From Chitinophaga pinensis (GTDB lineage Bacteria; Bacteroidota; Bacteroidia; NS11-12g; UBA955), in NCBI GenBank assembly GCA_945877575.1, contig CAMDUE010000001.1:186001-250000 (forward strand): DNA of 64,000 nt, read 5' to 3'. Both the position numbers and the translations under genes were made by a program. Numbering within the stretch: position 1 is the stretch's first letter; each line of letters starts with the position of its first letter. A model generated the notes under the pieces. The model was not told the origin of the DNA. It did not search any database and saw only the letters and a program-made list of their open reading frames with translations. Shown piece after piece: positions 26,716-36,239 of this stretch.

Positions 26716-28731
26716 TTATTCTATTATCAAAGGTTTAGTTACAGTTTGCGTTTGATTACATACGCTTATCCAATATAAACCCGGTTTCAAATCTTCCAGA
26801 TTTAATTCTAAGTCATTCACTATTTCATTAACCTTAACTTCCTTTAGGAGCTGACCTTGAATATTACTGATTGAATATTTTTCAGTGGGGAATCCTTCCA
26901 AATGAACAATACCACTTGAAGGATTAGGATAAATCTTAAGTGTATTTTTACTTAAACTATGGTTTGAGTTCAAATGATTCACTTTTACGCTGGTGAATTT
27001 ACTTCTGTTGTAGTAAGTTCCTGCTCCAGAAGTATCGAGTCTAACCGCACAAACCAAATACTCATAATCACCTGAAGACCAATTTTCATCATCCGTAAAA
27101 TTGGGTGATTGACTGGTGAAGTCTTTTTTTCTCAAATTCTTTATATGTCCAGTTTTATTAGATGTATCCAATAGATAAACTTCATAAAAATGCGCGTTTG
27201 AAGAAGCGGCCCAATTGAGTTGCACTTTTCCATTAGTAGAAGTGGCCGTTAAATTTGAAATTGGCTGTGGAGGTGCTAAGGTAATTGTAGGATCGCCCAT
27301 TAACGATATAAAAACACCTCTATCCGAACCGTTAAATTGCCCATTGAAATATTCCGTAGTGTTATTCATTGTAATCATGGCTCCAAAACCAATATTTGAA
27401 CCTAGAGCCATATGATGCACATACCATTTTGGAATTCCACCCCAAAAGCAATTCAAACTTCCAGTCAATAATGGAGCTTTCAATAAACTATTTTTTACGT
27501 CAAAATCACCAAAATAACTACCTGCGAAAATGGTAAAAGCATTCTGAAAGCTATCTTTCGCTTTTACAAAGTCTGTTGTATTGCCAATTCCATTACAACT
27601 AGTATAGCTGCCTGCTCCGCATCCATAACTCCAAAGATAAGACCCTTGTTTTTGTGCGGTAAAATAATCACGATCATCAAACACACTATCCAATCCCACA
27701 AAGCAAGGCAAATTCTGATATCCCGTAGAAGCTAGGTTTAGTCCGGAAAAGTTATTATCTATTAAAGCTCTTTTCTCCATCTTGATCTTACCTAAACGCC
27801 AATCATGAATTCTGTTTAAATATTGTCTTGTTAATAAGGTGTCATCATTAGAAAAAGCCGACATATTGAAAAAGTCAGCACGACCAATTTCTAGTACGAC
27901 ATCGCTTGGAATGACAGATTGATCAAATTTTCCGTCTTTAGGGATGTTGTGATGTCTGGTTTGAGACCCAGTAGTGCAAGTTACATTTCTATCTGTCCAA
28001 ATACCTTCAAAATCGCCGTAATAGCAATCCGCCGGCCATGCGCCTGTGTGATTTCCTGAACCCTCAGCATGCCCATCTGGCGGATATTTTGTGCCCTGAG
28101 ATGAGAAGTAACCTGAATAAGGAACAGGAACATGACCTATAATAAATAGTGTTTCTGGGGTTTTAATTTGACTGTAATGATGTTTTTTCAACCGCTCTTT
28201 GACTGTTTCCGCTGACTCATTTCTACCGGCATATACTTTACTCACTTGCCAACCCATAAAATATAAATCTTCAACGAGTTGATCTAATTCTTGATTCAGT
28301 ACTATTAGGTAACTGCTATCAATCAATAAAATAACGTGTTTTCTATTTACCGGAGGATTGTATTTCACACCTGAAATCGTATAACCCAATGCGGTTGTTG
28401 AACTATTTTCAGTTTTAGTGAAAATATATTCGTAAGGATTGTTTTCTTTGGTAATCTGATGAATATCATTTGAAGATTTAACTTCAAATAAGACCGAATT
28501 TCCAGCAATTCCGGTTGTAAGTGTATTAAAAGTTGAACCCTGCTTAAATAATGGGCGGTAAAAAATATTGTATGTTGAAGTGGGTGAACTTGATGGGAAA
28601 TTAAATTTAAGTCCTTCATTATTAACCTTAACCTCAACCGGAATGGTTTGACTTTTTGCTACTTGAGAGTACAAAGCACTGCCAGAGAATGACATTGCGA
28701 TTAGTCCAAGAATACTGTTAAAACGTATCAT
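26716..28731 (-). CDS. Secreted gingipain/C25-like protein with fibronectin-III and T9SS sorting domains
   Basis: About 671 residues. A signal peptide (ending near SALYSQ) is followed by a beta-rich prodomain-like part. A central domain has KHVILLIDSSY, LFIIGHVPVPYSG, a GNHTGAWPADCYYGD segment, WSYGCGAGSYTSCNGIG and FAGSYFGDFD, which recall the Rossmann-like core of C25 gingipains. I could not match both members of the gingipain His/Cys dyad with certainty, so proteolysis is a guess. A fibronectin type III domain begins at PPQPISNLTATS (about residue 490), and the T9SS domain has LKIYPNPSSG and LKPGLYWISV. ATG at 28731 replaces the TTG at 28740, because a -7 box lies exactly across the longer start. 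Confidence 0.75.
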   Translation of the reverse strand: MIRFNSILGLIAMSFSGSALYSQVAKSQTIPVEVKVNNEGLKFNFPSSSPTSTYNIFYRPLFKQGSTFNTLTTGIAGNSVLFEVKSSNDIHQITKENNPYEYIFTKTENSSTTALGYTISGVKYNPPVNRKHVILLIDSSYLIVLNQELDQLVEDLYFMGWQVSKVYAGRNESAETVKERLKKHHYSQIKTPETLFIIGHVPVPYSGYFSSQGTKYPPDGHAEGSGNHTGAWPADCYYGDFEGIWTDRNVTCTTGSQTRHHNIPKDGKFDQSVIPSDVVLEIGRADFFNMSAFSNDDTLLTRQYLNRIHDWRLGKIKMEKRALIDNNFSGLNLASTGYQNLPCFVGLDSVFDDRDYFTAQKQGSYLWSYGCGAGSYTSCNGIGNTTDFVKAKDSFQNAFTIFAGSYFGDFDVKNSLLKAPLLTGSLNCFWGGIPKWYVHHMALGSNIGFGAMITMNNTTEYFNGQFNGSDRGVFISLMGDPTITLAPPQPISNLTATSTNGKVQLNWAASSNAHFYEVYLLDTSNKTGHIKNLRKKDFTSQSPNFTDDENWSSGDYEYLVCAVRLDTSGAGTYYNRSKFTSVKVNHLNSNHSLSKNTLKIYPNPSSGIVHLEGFPTEKYSISNIQGQLLKEVKVNEIVNDLELNLEDLKPGLYWISVCNQTQTVTKPLIIE

Positions 28732-28737
28732 GATTTT

Positions 28738-28745
28738 CAAATATA
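28738..28745 (-). promoter_or_regulatory. -7 promoter element of the gingipain-like gene
   Basis: TATATTTG on the minus strand is an exact TAnnTTTG match ending six bases before the ATG at 28731. It overlaps the TTG of the longer frame, which argues against that longer start and for a nearly leaderless mRNA. Confidence 0.5.
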
Positions 28746-28848
28746 GTAGATGTTGTGTTGAGAATCTTGAAACATTCTTGATAAATGCTCAATCTTAGTT
28801 GTGAAGAGCAAAAGATTTCGTTTATTTTCGCGATCAATTATAATTGCC

Positions 28849-30120
28849 ATGAAACTGAAAGGACTTTTTGTAGCTGGTTTGATTTCCCTAACTGTAACAA
28901 TAGGCGCGCAAACTAAACCCCAATCTCCAAAGGTTGACAATAAACCTCAAAAAGAGGCTATTCCCGAAGAGCCAAGAGAACTTTCTCCAGCCGTAAATAT
29001 TTTCTTTGATATCAATGAATCTGAAATCACAACAAAAGAGCAAAAGAAATTAGAATCATTGATTAATACTCTTAAAGGTATAAAGGAATATAGGTTGGTA
29101 TTAACCGGACATACTGATTCTACTGGAAACGATGTCTATAATATGGAACTTTCTCGCGATCGAGTAGACGAAGTATTCGATGCATTGATTTCTTTAGGTA
29201 TCAATGAAAAGTGGATGATGCCAAAATATTTTGGTCGTTCCAAGCCTAGAGTCGGTGAAACAAACAAAGAAAAAGCCGCTCAAAATAGACGTGTAGAAAT
29301 CACAATCATTGAGAAACCAAAAGATGAGCCGAAACCTGAACCCAAAAAGATTGACCAATGTATGGATGATACCACAATTTCCATAAACGGTCAACTACAA
29401 ATGACAATCAATAAATGTGATTTGAAAAAATTGCAAAATCAAGCAAATGCAAAAGGTAGATCAGGCGATTTAGGTATTAAAGTTACTAAAATCTCTGATA
29501 TCATGGGAATAATACAATCAGACTTGCCCTTGGTTTACAAGCAAAAAGAAGGTATGGAGTGGGTTGGTATTATTGACGTAAAGTTTGCTGTTGATAGCTG
29601 TTTAGAACACCCTGTAACAATCACCATCGATCCTATGGATTTCGAAGGATATAGAAAGTCACGAGTTAAGGTTCTTGCCAAAAGTTTAAAAACTGGAAAT
29701 ATGGATAACTCTAAGGATCGCAATAAGAAGATTCGTAAGAGAACCATAAAGAAAGACGCTGTTAAGTTTGATGTTACGTTAAATTGTCCAACATCTCAAG
29801 ATCCTGAAGGTAAAATCGTATTAGCTGCTCCTGCTGGTGCAAGTAAAGTTGTTGAGATAAAAGATAAAACCAAACAAATTGAAACTGTTTATATAGTTCA
29901 AGAAAGCCCAATCACTATAATACAAAGCCAAATGGTTGATAACAAAATGTATATCAACTACAAAAAGTTGGAAAATCCGCAATTTATTTTCAAACTGACT
30001 GATGGAACATACACTGAAATGATCCCAGTAAATAGTGTTAAAAAAATCAGTAAGAAACTTCAAGCTGCCAAGGCTCTCGGTAAGAAGTATAAAATCAAAG
30101 GAAAACACTTAAGAGATTAA
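28849..30120 (+). CDS. OmpA-domain envelope protein with N-terminal OmpA module
   Basis: This envelope protein has about 423 residues. A signal peptide (FVAGLISLTVTIGAQ) is followed by a basic linker and then an OmpA/MotB peptidoglycan-binding domain at about 48-155, with VNIFFDINESEI, VLTGHTDSTGN and AAQNRRVEITI. The conserved Asp and Arg that hold diaminopimelate are in GHTDSTG and NRRVEI. Normally this domain is C-terminal, after a beta-barrel; here no barrel precedes it and some 265 residues of Lys-rich, unrecognised sequence follow. The GTG at 28801 gives a longer frame but the ATG at 28849 begins a proper signal peptide. nuoI starts only 14 bases after the stop, so read-through into complex I genes is likely. 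Confidence 0.85.
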   Translation: MKLKGLFVAGLISLTVTIGAQTKPQSPKVDNKPQKEAIPEEPRELSPAVNIFFDINESEITTKEQKKLESLINTLKGIKEYRLVLTGHTDSTGNDVYNMELSRDRVDEVFDALISLGINEKWMMPKYFGRSKPRVGETNKEKAAQNRRVEITIIEKPKDEPKPEPKKIDQCMDDTTISINGQLQMTINKCDLKKLQNQANAKGRSGDLGIKVTKISDIMGIIQSDLPLVYKQKEGMEWVGIIDVKFAVDSCLEHPVTITIDPMDFEGYRKSRVKVLAKSLKTGNMDNSKDRNKKIRKRTIKKDAVKFDVTLNCPTSQDPEGKIVLAAPAGASKVVEIKDKTKQIETVYIVQESPITIIQSQMVDNKMYINYKKLENPQFIFKLTDGTYTEMIPVNSVKKISKKLQAAKALGKKYKIKGKHLRD

Positions 30121-30134
30121 AACGTTTCCCCAAT

Positions 30135-30674
30135 ATGCAGTCACTAACCAATCGATCCAAATCAGTCTCCAACAAAAAGATGTCTTTTGCGGAGAAAATC
30201 TACTTGCCTGCTGTTTTTGGAGGTATGTGGATTACATTAAAGCACTTCTTTAAAAAGAAAAATACAGTTTCATATCCTGAAGAAACACGACCAATGTCTG
30301 CTATATACCGCGGGCAGCATGTTTTAAAAAGAGATGAGCAAGGTAGAGAGCGTTGCACGGCTTGCGGACTTTGCGCTGTTTCTTGTCCAGCAGAAGCAAT
30401 TACAATGATTGCTTCAGAAAGAACAAAAGGAGAGGAGAATCTTTATCGCGAAGAGAAATATGCTTCAACTTATGAAATCAATATGTTGAGATGTATTTTC
30501 TGTGGACTGTGCGAAGAAGCATGTCCCAAAGAAGCAATTTTCCTAACAGATAGAATAGTTGATGCCCATTTCGGAAGAGATGAGTTCATTTTTGGAAAAG
30601 ATAAACTCGTTGAACCCATTGATCAAAGTATAGATGTATCGAAAAGACAAATTTGGGATTATCAAAACAAGTAA
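30135..30674 (+). CDS. nuoI: NADH-quinone oxidoreductase subunit I (two 4Fe-4S clusters)
   Basis: NuoI carries clusters N6a and N6b, which pass electrons from NuoG to NuoB. The 179-residue protein has two ferredoxin motifs: C74-C77-C80-C84 (CTACGLCAVSCPAEA) and C120-C123-C126-C130 (CIFCGLCEEACPKEA). The N-terminal hydrophobic stretch KIYLPAVFGGMWITLKHFF anchors it at the membrane arm. ATG 30135 is used; an in-frame ATG at 30180 is possible but would shorten the conserved N terminus. It heads the second complex I block, 14 bases after the OmpA-domain gene, and nuoJ follows after two bases. Confidence 0.96.
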   Translation: MQSLTNRSKSVSNKKMSFAEKIYLPAVFGGMWITLKHFFKKKNTVSYPEETRPMSAIYRGQHVLKRDEQGRERCTACGLCAVSCPAEAITMIASERTKGEENLYREEKYASTYEINMLRCIFCGLCEEACPKEAIFLTDRIVDAHFGRDEFIFGKDKLVEPIDQSIDVSKRQIWDYQNK

Positions 30675-30676
30675 AA

Positions 30677-31225
30677 ATGTCAGAAATTAGTAGTTTACCC
30701 CTTCCGTTTCTCATACTTTCATTCATCACTATTTTGAGTGCTTTGTATGTAGTAACAAGTAAAAATCCTGTACACAGCGTATTGGCATTGATATTAACCT
30801 TTTTTAGTATATCAGCCCATTATATATTATTGAATGCTCAGTTTTTAGCTATTGTGAATTTAATGGTCTATGCTGGTGCTATTATGGTTTTATTCTTGTT
30901 TGTATTGATGTTATTAAATTTGAGTAAAGAATCAGAGCCCATTAAGAGCAATCTTTGGGGCATTGCAGCTAGTATTGCAGCAGGAATGGTATTAATTACA
31001 TTAACTGCAGCATTTCAAAAATCAGGAATTGCCGTTATGCCTGCACCGTCTGAGGGCATTGGTTTAGTAAAAAATCTAGGCCGAGTTTTAATGACGGAAT
31101 ACCTGGTTCCTTTCGAATTATCTGGAATATTGTTTATTTCAGCAATGGTAGGTGCTGTTCTATTGGGTAAAAGAGATAAAAATTCTGAAGAATTAGTGGA
31201 TTTGAATAATAAAAATAATGCTTAA
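30677..31225 (+). CDS. nuoJ: NADH-quinone oxidoreductase subunit J
   Basis: NuoJ is a five-helix membrane-arm subunit. The protein of about 182 residues shows the family pattern VVTSKNPVHSVLALIL, ILLNAQFLAIVNLMVYAGAI and VLFLFVLMLLNL. The ATG at 30677, two bases after the nuoI stop, is chosen over the TTG at 30653 that lies inside nuoI. Its end overlaps the nuoK start by eight bases. NuoJ contains the pi-bulge helix that couples quinone reduction to proton movement in known structures. Confidence 0.94.
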   Translation: MSEISSLPLPFLILSFITILSALYVVTSKNPVHSVLALILTFFSISAHYILLNAQFLAIVNLMVYAGAIMVLFLFVLMLLNLSKESEPIKSNLWGIAASIAAGMVLITLTAAFQKSGIAVMPAPSEGIGLVKNLGRVLMTEYLVPFELSGILFISAMVGAVLLGKRDKNSEELVDLNNKNNA

Positions 31226-31544
31226 CGTTTTTCATAATCTTGAAATAAGCCATTACATCTACTTAAGTACGGTACTTTTTAGTATTGGCTTGTTTGGTGT
31301 TTTGTTCAGAAGAAATGCCATCGTTTTGTTGATGTGCATTGAGTTGATGTTAAACTCAGTAAATCTTCTATTAGCGGCATTTACCGAATACATGGGTGAT
31401 GCAAATGCAAACGGTCAAATGTTTGTATTTTTTATCATGGTTGTAGCTGCTGCTGAAGCGGCCGTTGGATTAGCTATCCTAGTAATGGTTTATCGTAATA
31501 CACGTAAAACCGATGTTAGTTTCTTAGATCAATTGAAAGACTGA
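31218..31544 (+). CDS. nuoK: NADH-quinone oxidoreductase subunit K
   Basis: A 108-residue protein with three membrane helices. The family segment LLMCIELMLNSVNLLLAAF contains the conserved glutamate used in the proton path, and FFIMVVAAAEAAVGLAILV contains the second. It overlaps nuoJ by eight bases and nuoL by one base (TGATG), so expression is coupled. Homologous to MrpC of sodium/proton antiporters. Length is typical. Confidence 0.96.
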   Translation: MLNVFHNLEISHYIYLSTVLFSIGLFGVLFRRNAIVLLMCIELMLNSVNLLLAAFTEYMGDANANGQMFVFFIMVVAAAEAAVGLAILVMVYRNTRKTDVSFLDQLKD

Positions 31545-33433
31545 TGAATCCAATTATATTAATTTTAGGTCTTCCATTATTGGGTTTCCTGATCAACGGA
31601 GTTTTAGGTAGTAAATTACCTAAATCAGTTGTAGGGGCAATTGGCACAGCATCTGTATTGGGTGCTTTTATCATTGCCATTCTCAATTGGAATATCATTT
31701 CTCAACCAGAAAATAATTCTATTCATTTAGATTTATTTACCTTTTTGCAAATTGATCAATTATCTTTAAAAGTGGCTTTTCAATTAGACAGATTGTCTAT
31801 ATGGATGACCTTGATAATCACAGGAATAGGTACACTAATTCATTTATATTCTATTTCTTACATGAAAGAAGATGATGGATTCTATAAGTTCTTTGCTTAT
31901 TTGAATTTCTTTATTTTCAACATGTTGTTATTGGTCTTGGGCTCTAACTTCTTGATGATGTTTTTTGGATGGGAAGGTGTTGGACTTTGCTCTTATTTGT
32001 TAATCGGATTTTGGTATAAAAATGAAGACTACGGTAAAGCTGCCCGAAAAGCGTTTATAATGAATAGAATAGGTGATTTAGGTTTGCTTTTGGGGATGTT
32101 TTTAATCATTTCTCAATTTGGTTCCCTAGATTACAGCGTAGTGTTTCCTCAAATTGCTACCGGAAATACATCTACAAGTATGTTGACCGCAATTAGTTTG
32201 CTGCTTTTTGTAGGTGCAACAGGTAAAAGTGCTCAAATCCCTCTTTTTACATGGTTGCCTGACGCAATGGCGGGTCCAACACCCGTTTCTGCATTGATTC
32301 ATGCTGCAACCATGGTGACCGCAGGTATTTATCTAACCGTTCGTTGCCAAGTTCTATTCGCTTTATCGCCCTTAACCAATGAAATCATTCTTTGGGTAGG
32401 TTTAGGAACAGCTGTTATGGCCGCACTAATAGGATTGAAACAAAACGACATTAAAAAAGTATTAGCATATTCTACAGTGAGTCAATTGGGTTTCATGTTT
32501 GTAGCATTAGGTACTGGTGCATACTCTACGGCCTTGTTCCATGTAACCACCCATGCTTTTTTTAAAGCCCTATTATTTTTAGGTGCTGGTAGTGTGATTC
32601 ATGGTATGCATCATGAACAAGATATCAGACACATGGGCGGACTAAAATCTAAAATGCCTTTGACACATCTTACATTCTTGATAGGCACATTGGCAATTAG
32701 TGGTTTTCCTTTGCTTTCTGGATTCTTTTCAAAAGACGAAATACTTACTGCTGTATTTTTGCACAACAAAGTAGCCTATGTTTTACTGGCTGGTTCAGCA
32801 TTATTAACAACGATATACATGTTTAGGCTTTATTTCTTGACTTTTCACGGTCAATATAGAAATCACCATCATGCTTTTGACAAAGTTCATGAATCTCCTA
32901 TGAACATGACCTTGCCTTTGATGGTTTTAGCCCTTTTGAGCATTGTTGGAGGCGCGTTAAACTTACCAACTTATGTTACACATTCTGACGGATTTCTGCT
33001 TAGTTGGTTGAAGCCACTTTTCATCATTCCTCAATCTATTCATGAAATCAACCACAATACGGAATATGTTTTGATTGGAATTGCAGTATTGATATTTGTA
33101 TCAGGATTTTTGATTGCCCGAAATATCTTTGTTTCCAAAGCTACCGTACCAGCCGAGAATTCAACAGGATTAGGCGGGATTTTACAGAACAAATTTTATG
33201 TAGATGAATTCTACAATAAAGTTTTTGTTAGACCCTTAGAAATCACTTCTAGTGTTTTGCATGATTTAATTGATGGACTGATATTGAGAGCATTTACCTT
33301 CGGAATATTTCCAATGTTGAAATTGGTGGGTAGATTGAATAAAAAAGTTCAAAATGGAAACATTGAAATGTATTTATTGTACATGGTTATTGCCATTGTA
33401 TTATTGTTGGGTGTTAATTTAATTTTTGCATAG
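31544..33433 (+). CDS. nuoL: NADH-quinone oxidoreductase subunit L (antiporter-like)
   Basis: NuoL is the distal proton-pumping subunit. The 629-residue protein has many helices and the antiporter signature LFVGATGKSAQIPLFTWLPD, then AMAGPTPVSALIHAATMVTA, where the pumping lysine and broken helices lie. FGWEGVGLCSYLLIGFWY holds the conserved glutamate region. The long C-terminal part fits the lateral helix and terminal anchor. The start overlaps nuoK by one base and the stop overlaps the nuoM GTG start by one base. Confidence 0.97.
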   Translation: MNPIILILGLPLLGFLINGVLGSKLPKSVVGAIGTASVLGAFIIAILNWNIISQPENNSIHLDLFTFLQIDQLSLKVAFQLDRLSIWMTLIITGIGTLIHLYSISYMKEDDGFYKFFAYLNFFIFNMLLLVLGSNFLMMFFGWEGVGLCSYLLIGFWYKNEDYGKAARKAFIMNRIGDLGLLLGMFLIISQFGSLDYSVVFPQIATGNTSTSMLTAISLLLFVGATGKSAQIPLFTWLPDAMAGPTPVSALIHAATMVTAGIYLTVRCQVLFALSPLTNEIILWVGLGTAVMAALIGLKQNDIKKVLAYSTVSQLGFMFVALGTGAYSTALFHVTTHAFFKALLFLGAGSVIHGMHHEQDIRHMGGLKSKMPLTHLTFLIGTLAISGFPLLSGFFSKDEILTAVFLHNKVAYVLLAGSALLTTIYMFRLYFLTFHGQYRNHHHAFDKVHESPMNMTLPLMVLALLSIVGGALNLPTYVTHSDGFLLSWLKPLFIIPQSIHEINHNTEYVLIGIAVLIFVSGFLIARNIFVSKATVPAENSTGLGGILQNKFYVDEFYNKVFVRPLEITSSVLHDLIDGLILRAFTFGIFPMLKLVGRLNKKVQNGNIEMYLLYMVIAIVLLLGVNLIFA

Positions 33434-34854
33434 TGGAATTCATACTTATACCCATACTTGCTTCATTAATTTGGGCATTTTTACCAATCAAATCTAGATG
33501 GATTGCATCTGGTCTGAGCCTTATTAGCTTGGTAGTTTTATTGACCAAATACAATCAGGGTTCATTTCCGGATGGCTTAGTGGTATTTGATCAACCCTGG
33601 CTAGGCGAATCCGTTCGTTTTACCTTGGTTATTGATCAAATTACCTGGTTTATGTTGTTTTTAACTCAACTATTACTTCCCATTATAGTATTGTCTGTTA
33701 AAGACCAAAATCAAAAACTCATTGCCTGGGCATTTTTAATGCAAGCAGGTTTGAATGGTGTGTTCATGGCACAAGATGGTTTAATATTCTATCTTTTTTG
33801 GGAACTTGCCATGATTCCAATTTACTTCATAACGCTTCAGTTCTCGGAGAAAGACAATTTTGTAACTACTATTAGATTCTTTATTTACACTTTTGTTGGT
33901 TCTCTAGCAATGTTGGCTTCTTTGATCTATTTAGCTTCACTTTCTGGTGGAAGCTTTGCTTACGCTGATCTCTTAAATACACAATTAAGTCATGCACAAT
34001 CACTGATCATTGGAGGTGGTTTATTATTGGCATTTGCAGTTAAAATTCCAATATTTCCTTTCCATTTATGGCAAGCAGATACCTACACTAATTCACCCGC
34101 ACAAGGAAGCATGTTGCTTTCTGGTATTATGCTGAAGATGGGATTGTACGGATTAATCCGTTGGTACATGCCGTTAGCAGCTGAAAGTATTGACTTTTAC
34201 CAGCCAATTGTGATGACTTTAGCAGTTGTTGGGATTATTTATGGTGGAATTATTGCCATTCGCCAAGATGATATGAAACGCATAACTGCCTACAGCTCAT
34301 TGTCTCACGTTGGACTAATTGCGGCAGGTTTCTTTACATTAAACTCTTCAGGTTTTAATGGAGGACTTTTACAGATGTTGGTTCACGGCTTGAATGTGGT
34401 TGGAATGTTCTTAATCATTGATATCATCCAAAAAAATACAAATACCCGAAATTTATCTGAATTAGGTGGAATTGCATCAAAGTATAAGTTCTTCACGGTG
34501 TTGTTTTTTATCATTGTAATAGGCACGGCAGCGGCGCCCTTAACGAGCGGGTTCCCAGGTGAATTCATGTTATTAAATAGTGTATTCAAATACAATTCAA
34601 TTCATGGTGTACTTTCTGGATTAACCATCATTCTTTGCGCCGTTTACATGTTACGAATCTTTCAAAAGTCAGCATTGGGCTCAAATGAAATTGCAATGTC
34701 AGAGGTTTCATTTGTTGATTATGTGCCCTTAATAATTGTCGCATTTTCTGTGTTGTTTATCGGTTTGTTCCCACAAGTTATATTAGAAATCTTCACCTTG
34801 TCTGTAGAAAAGTTAATGTTAGATATTTCTAACGCGAAAGGAGTATTATCATGA
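33433..34854 (+). CDS. nuoM: NADH-quinone oxidoreductase subunit M (antiporter-like)
   Basis: NuoM (473 residues) is the second antiporter-like subunit. The proton-channel motifs are visible: FYLFWELAMIPIYFITLQF with the conserved Glu, IPIFPFHLWQADTYTNSPAQ, and AYSSLSHVGLIAAGFF. Translation begins with GTG at 33433, whose first base is the last base of the nuoL stop (TAGTG). The stop overlaps the nuoN start (ATGA, 34851-34854). All membrane features appear intact. Confidence 0.96.
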   Translation: MEFILIPILASLIWAFLPIKSRWIASGLSLISLVVLLTKYNQGSFPDGLVVFDQPWLGESVRFTLVIDQITWFMLFLTQLLLPIIVLSVKDQNQKLIAWAFLMQAGLNGVFMAQDGLIFYLFWELAMIPIYFITLQFSEKDNFVTTIRFFIYTFVGSLAMLASLIYLASLSGGSFAYADLLNTQLSHAQSLIIGGGLLLAFAVKIPIFPFHLWQADTYTNSPAQGSMLLSGIMLKMGLYGLIRWYMPLAAESIDFYQPIVMTLAVVGIIYGGIIAIRQDDMKRITAYSSLSHVGLIAAGFFTLNSSGFNGGLLQMLVHGLNVVGMFLIIDIIQKNTNTRNLSELGGIASKYKFFTVLFFIIVIGTAAAPLTSGFPGEFMLLNSVFKYNSIHGVLSGLTIILCAVYMLRIFQKSALGSNEIAMSEVSFVDYVPLIIVAFSVLFIGLFPQVILEIFTLSVEKLMLDISNAKGVLS

Positions 34855-36239
34855 TTGGAATCGCCTTGGTATTTTTTGGAGGTGTTGTTACACTTTTCTT
34901 AGGATTAAATAAAGCAGAGTCAAAGAGTCTTTGGATTCTTAGATTTTTCATGTTGTTGTCAGCGGTATTGTCTGGAGCTGAAAGTCAAGGTTGGATTGAT
35001 TTTTCCACGCTTTTCAAATGGGTTCCTTCACATATGTTGAGTTTCAATGCTTTTAAATTAAGCATGGTTTCTATTCTTTCTTTCTTTGGATTTTTTATTC
35101 TGTCATTATTGCCTTCATCTCAAAAGAAGGGTGCAGACGTTCTCGGATTGTTTGCCTTTGCTTTAACTGGTGCAATGATGATGGTTGGTTCGCAACATCT
35201 TGTTATGCTTTTCTTGGGATTGGAAGTACTTTCAATACCACTTTTCGTATTGGCAGGTAGTGAAAAAGAGGATATTTACGGGAACGAAGCGGCTATGAAG
35301 TACTTTTTAATGGGTGCTTTTTCAACCGCTGTCTTTCTACTTGGAGCGGCTTATACCTATGGAGGTTCTGGTACATTAGTTCTTGCTGAAATTCAAATGA
35401 AACTTTCATTTGCCGCACATTTTGGTGAATTCCCAGTACTTCTTAAAGCTGGAGTTATTCTTATGTCGGTAGGTTTGTTATTTAAAGTGTCAGCTGTTCC
35501 TTTTCATTTTTGGAGCCCAGATGTATACGAAGGCAGTCCAAATCGTGTAGCAACCTTTATGGCTGTCATCGTAAAAGTTGCTGGTTTTGTTGCATTCGCA
35601 CAGTTGATCAATACCTTTTCGCCGATGCAAATTTGGATCAATCAATGGATTGTGCCAGTTAGTATATTGACCATATTGGCTGGAAATATTGCAGCCTTGG
35701 TACAAAAAACGGTGAAAAGAACCCTAGCTTATTCAAGTATCTCACATGCTGGCTATTTGCTACTGTTTTTAATATTACCAATGGAAGAGAATCTTCCTAT
35801 TCTTGGAACTTATTTATTGAGTTATGGCTTAGGAACCATTATCTTGTTTTATCTCATGGATAAGTACTCGGCTGACGGTGAAAAGTCATTCGAAATGTAT
35901 AAAAACATTAGAAATAACAAAATTGATCTCGCAGCATTAGTCATTGGATCACTTTCTATTGCAGGTGTGCCATCAACCATTGGTTTCGTTGCTAAATACC
36001 AATTATTTTCAGCAGCGTTTTCACAAAACCATTATTCAGTTTATTTGGCTTTATTGGGATCGGCAATCAGTATTGCCTATTACTTTAAACCATTCAGATA
36101 TGCTCTCGCAGAATCAAATGAAGTTGATGTTAAACAAGTTTCAAATGACGGGCTGTTTACTCAAATCTGTTTGATAACTGGAATGCTGTTAATTATTTCA
36201 TTGGGACTTTTACCAATGATCACTGAAAGAATTTTCTAA
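34851..36239 (+). CDS. nuoN: NADH-quinone oxidoreductase subunit N (antiporter-like)
   Basis: NuoN (462 residues) is the antiporter-like subunit nearest the quinone-side membrane module. Family motifs include MLFLGLEVLSIPLFVLAGS with the conserved Glu, KVSAVPFHFWSPDVYEGSP, and LAYSSISHAGYLLLFLI. It closes the nuoI-N block. Its TAA touches the stop of the convergent small gene, with four bases shared (36236-36239), and no terminator hairpin is visible there, so the 3' end of the operon transcript probably runs antisense into the neighbour. Confidence 0.96.
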   Translation: MIGIALVFFGGVVTLFLGLNKAESKSLWILRFFMLLSAVLSGAESQGWIDFSTLFKWVPSHMLSFNAFKLSMVSILSFFGFFILSLLPSSQKKGADVLGLFAFALTGAMMMVGSQHLVMLFLGLEVLSIPLFVLAGSEKEDIYGNEAAMKYFLMGAFSTAVFLLGAAYTYGGSGTLVLAEIQMKLSFAAHFGEFPVLLKAGVILMSVGLLFKVSAVPFHFWSPDVYEGSPNRVATFMAVIVKVAGFVAFAQLINTFSPMQIWINQWIVPVSILTILAGNIAALVQKTVKRTLAYSSISHAGYLLLFLILPMEENLPILGTYLLSYGLGTIILFYLMDKYSADGEKSFEMYKNIRNNKIDLAALVIGSLSIAGVPSTIGFVAKYQLFSAAFSQNHYSVYLALLGSAISIAYYFKPFRYALAESNEVDVKQVSNDGLFTQICLITGMLLIISLGLLPMITERIF

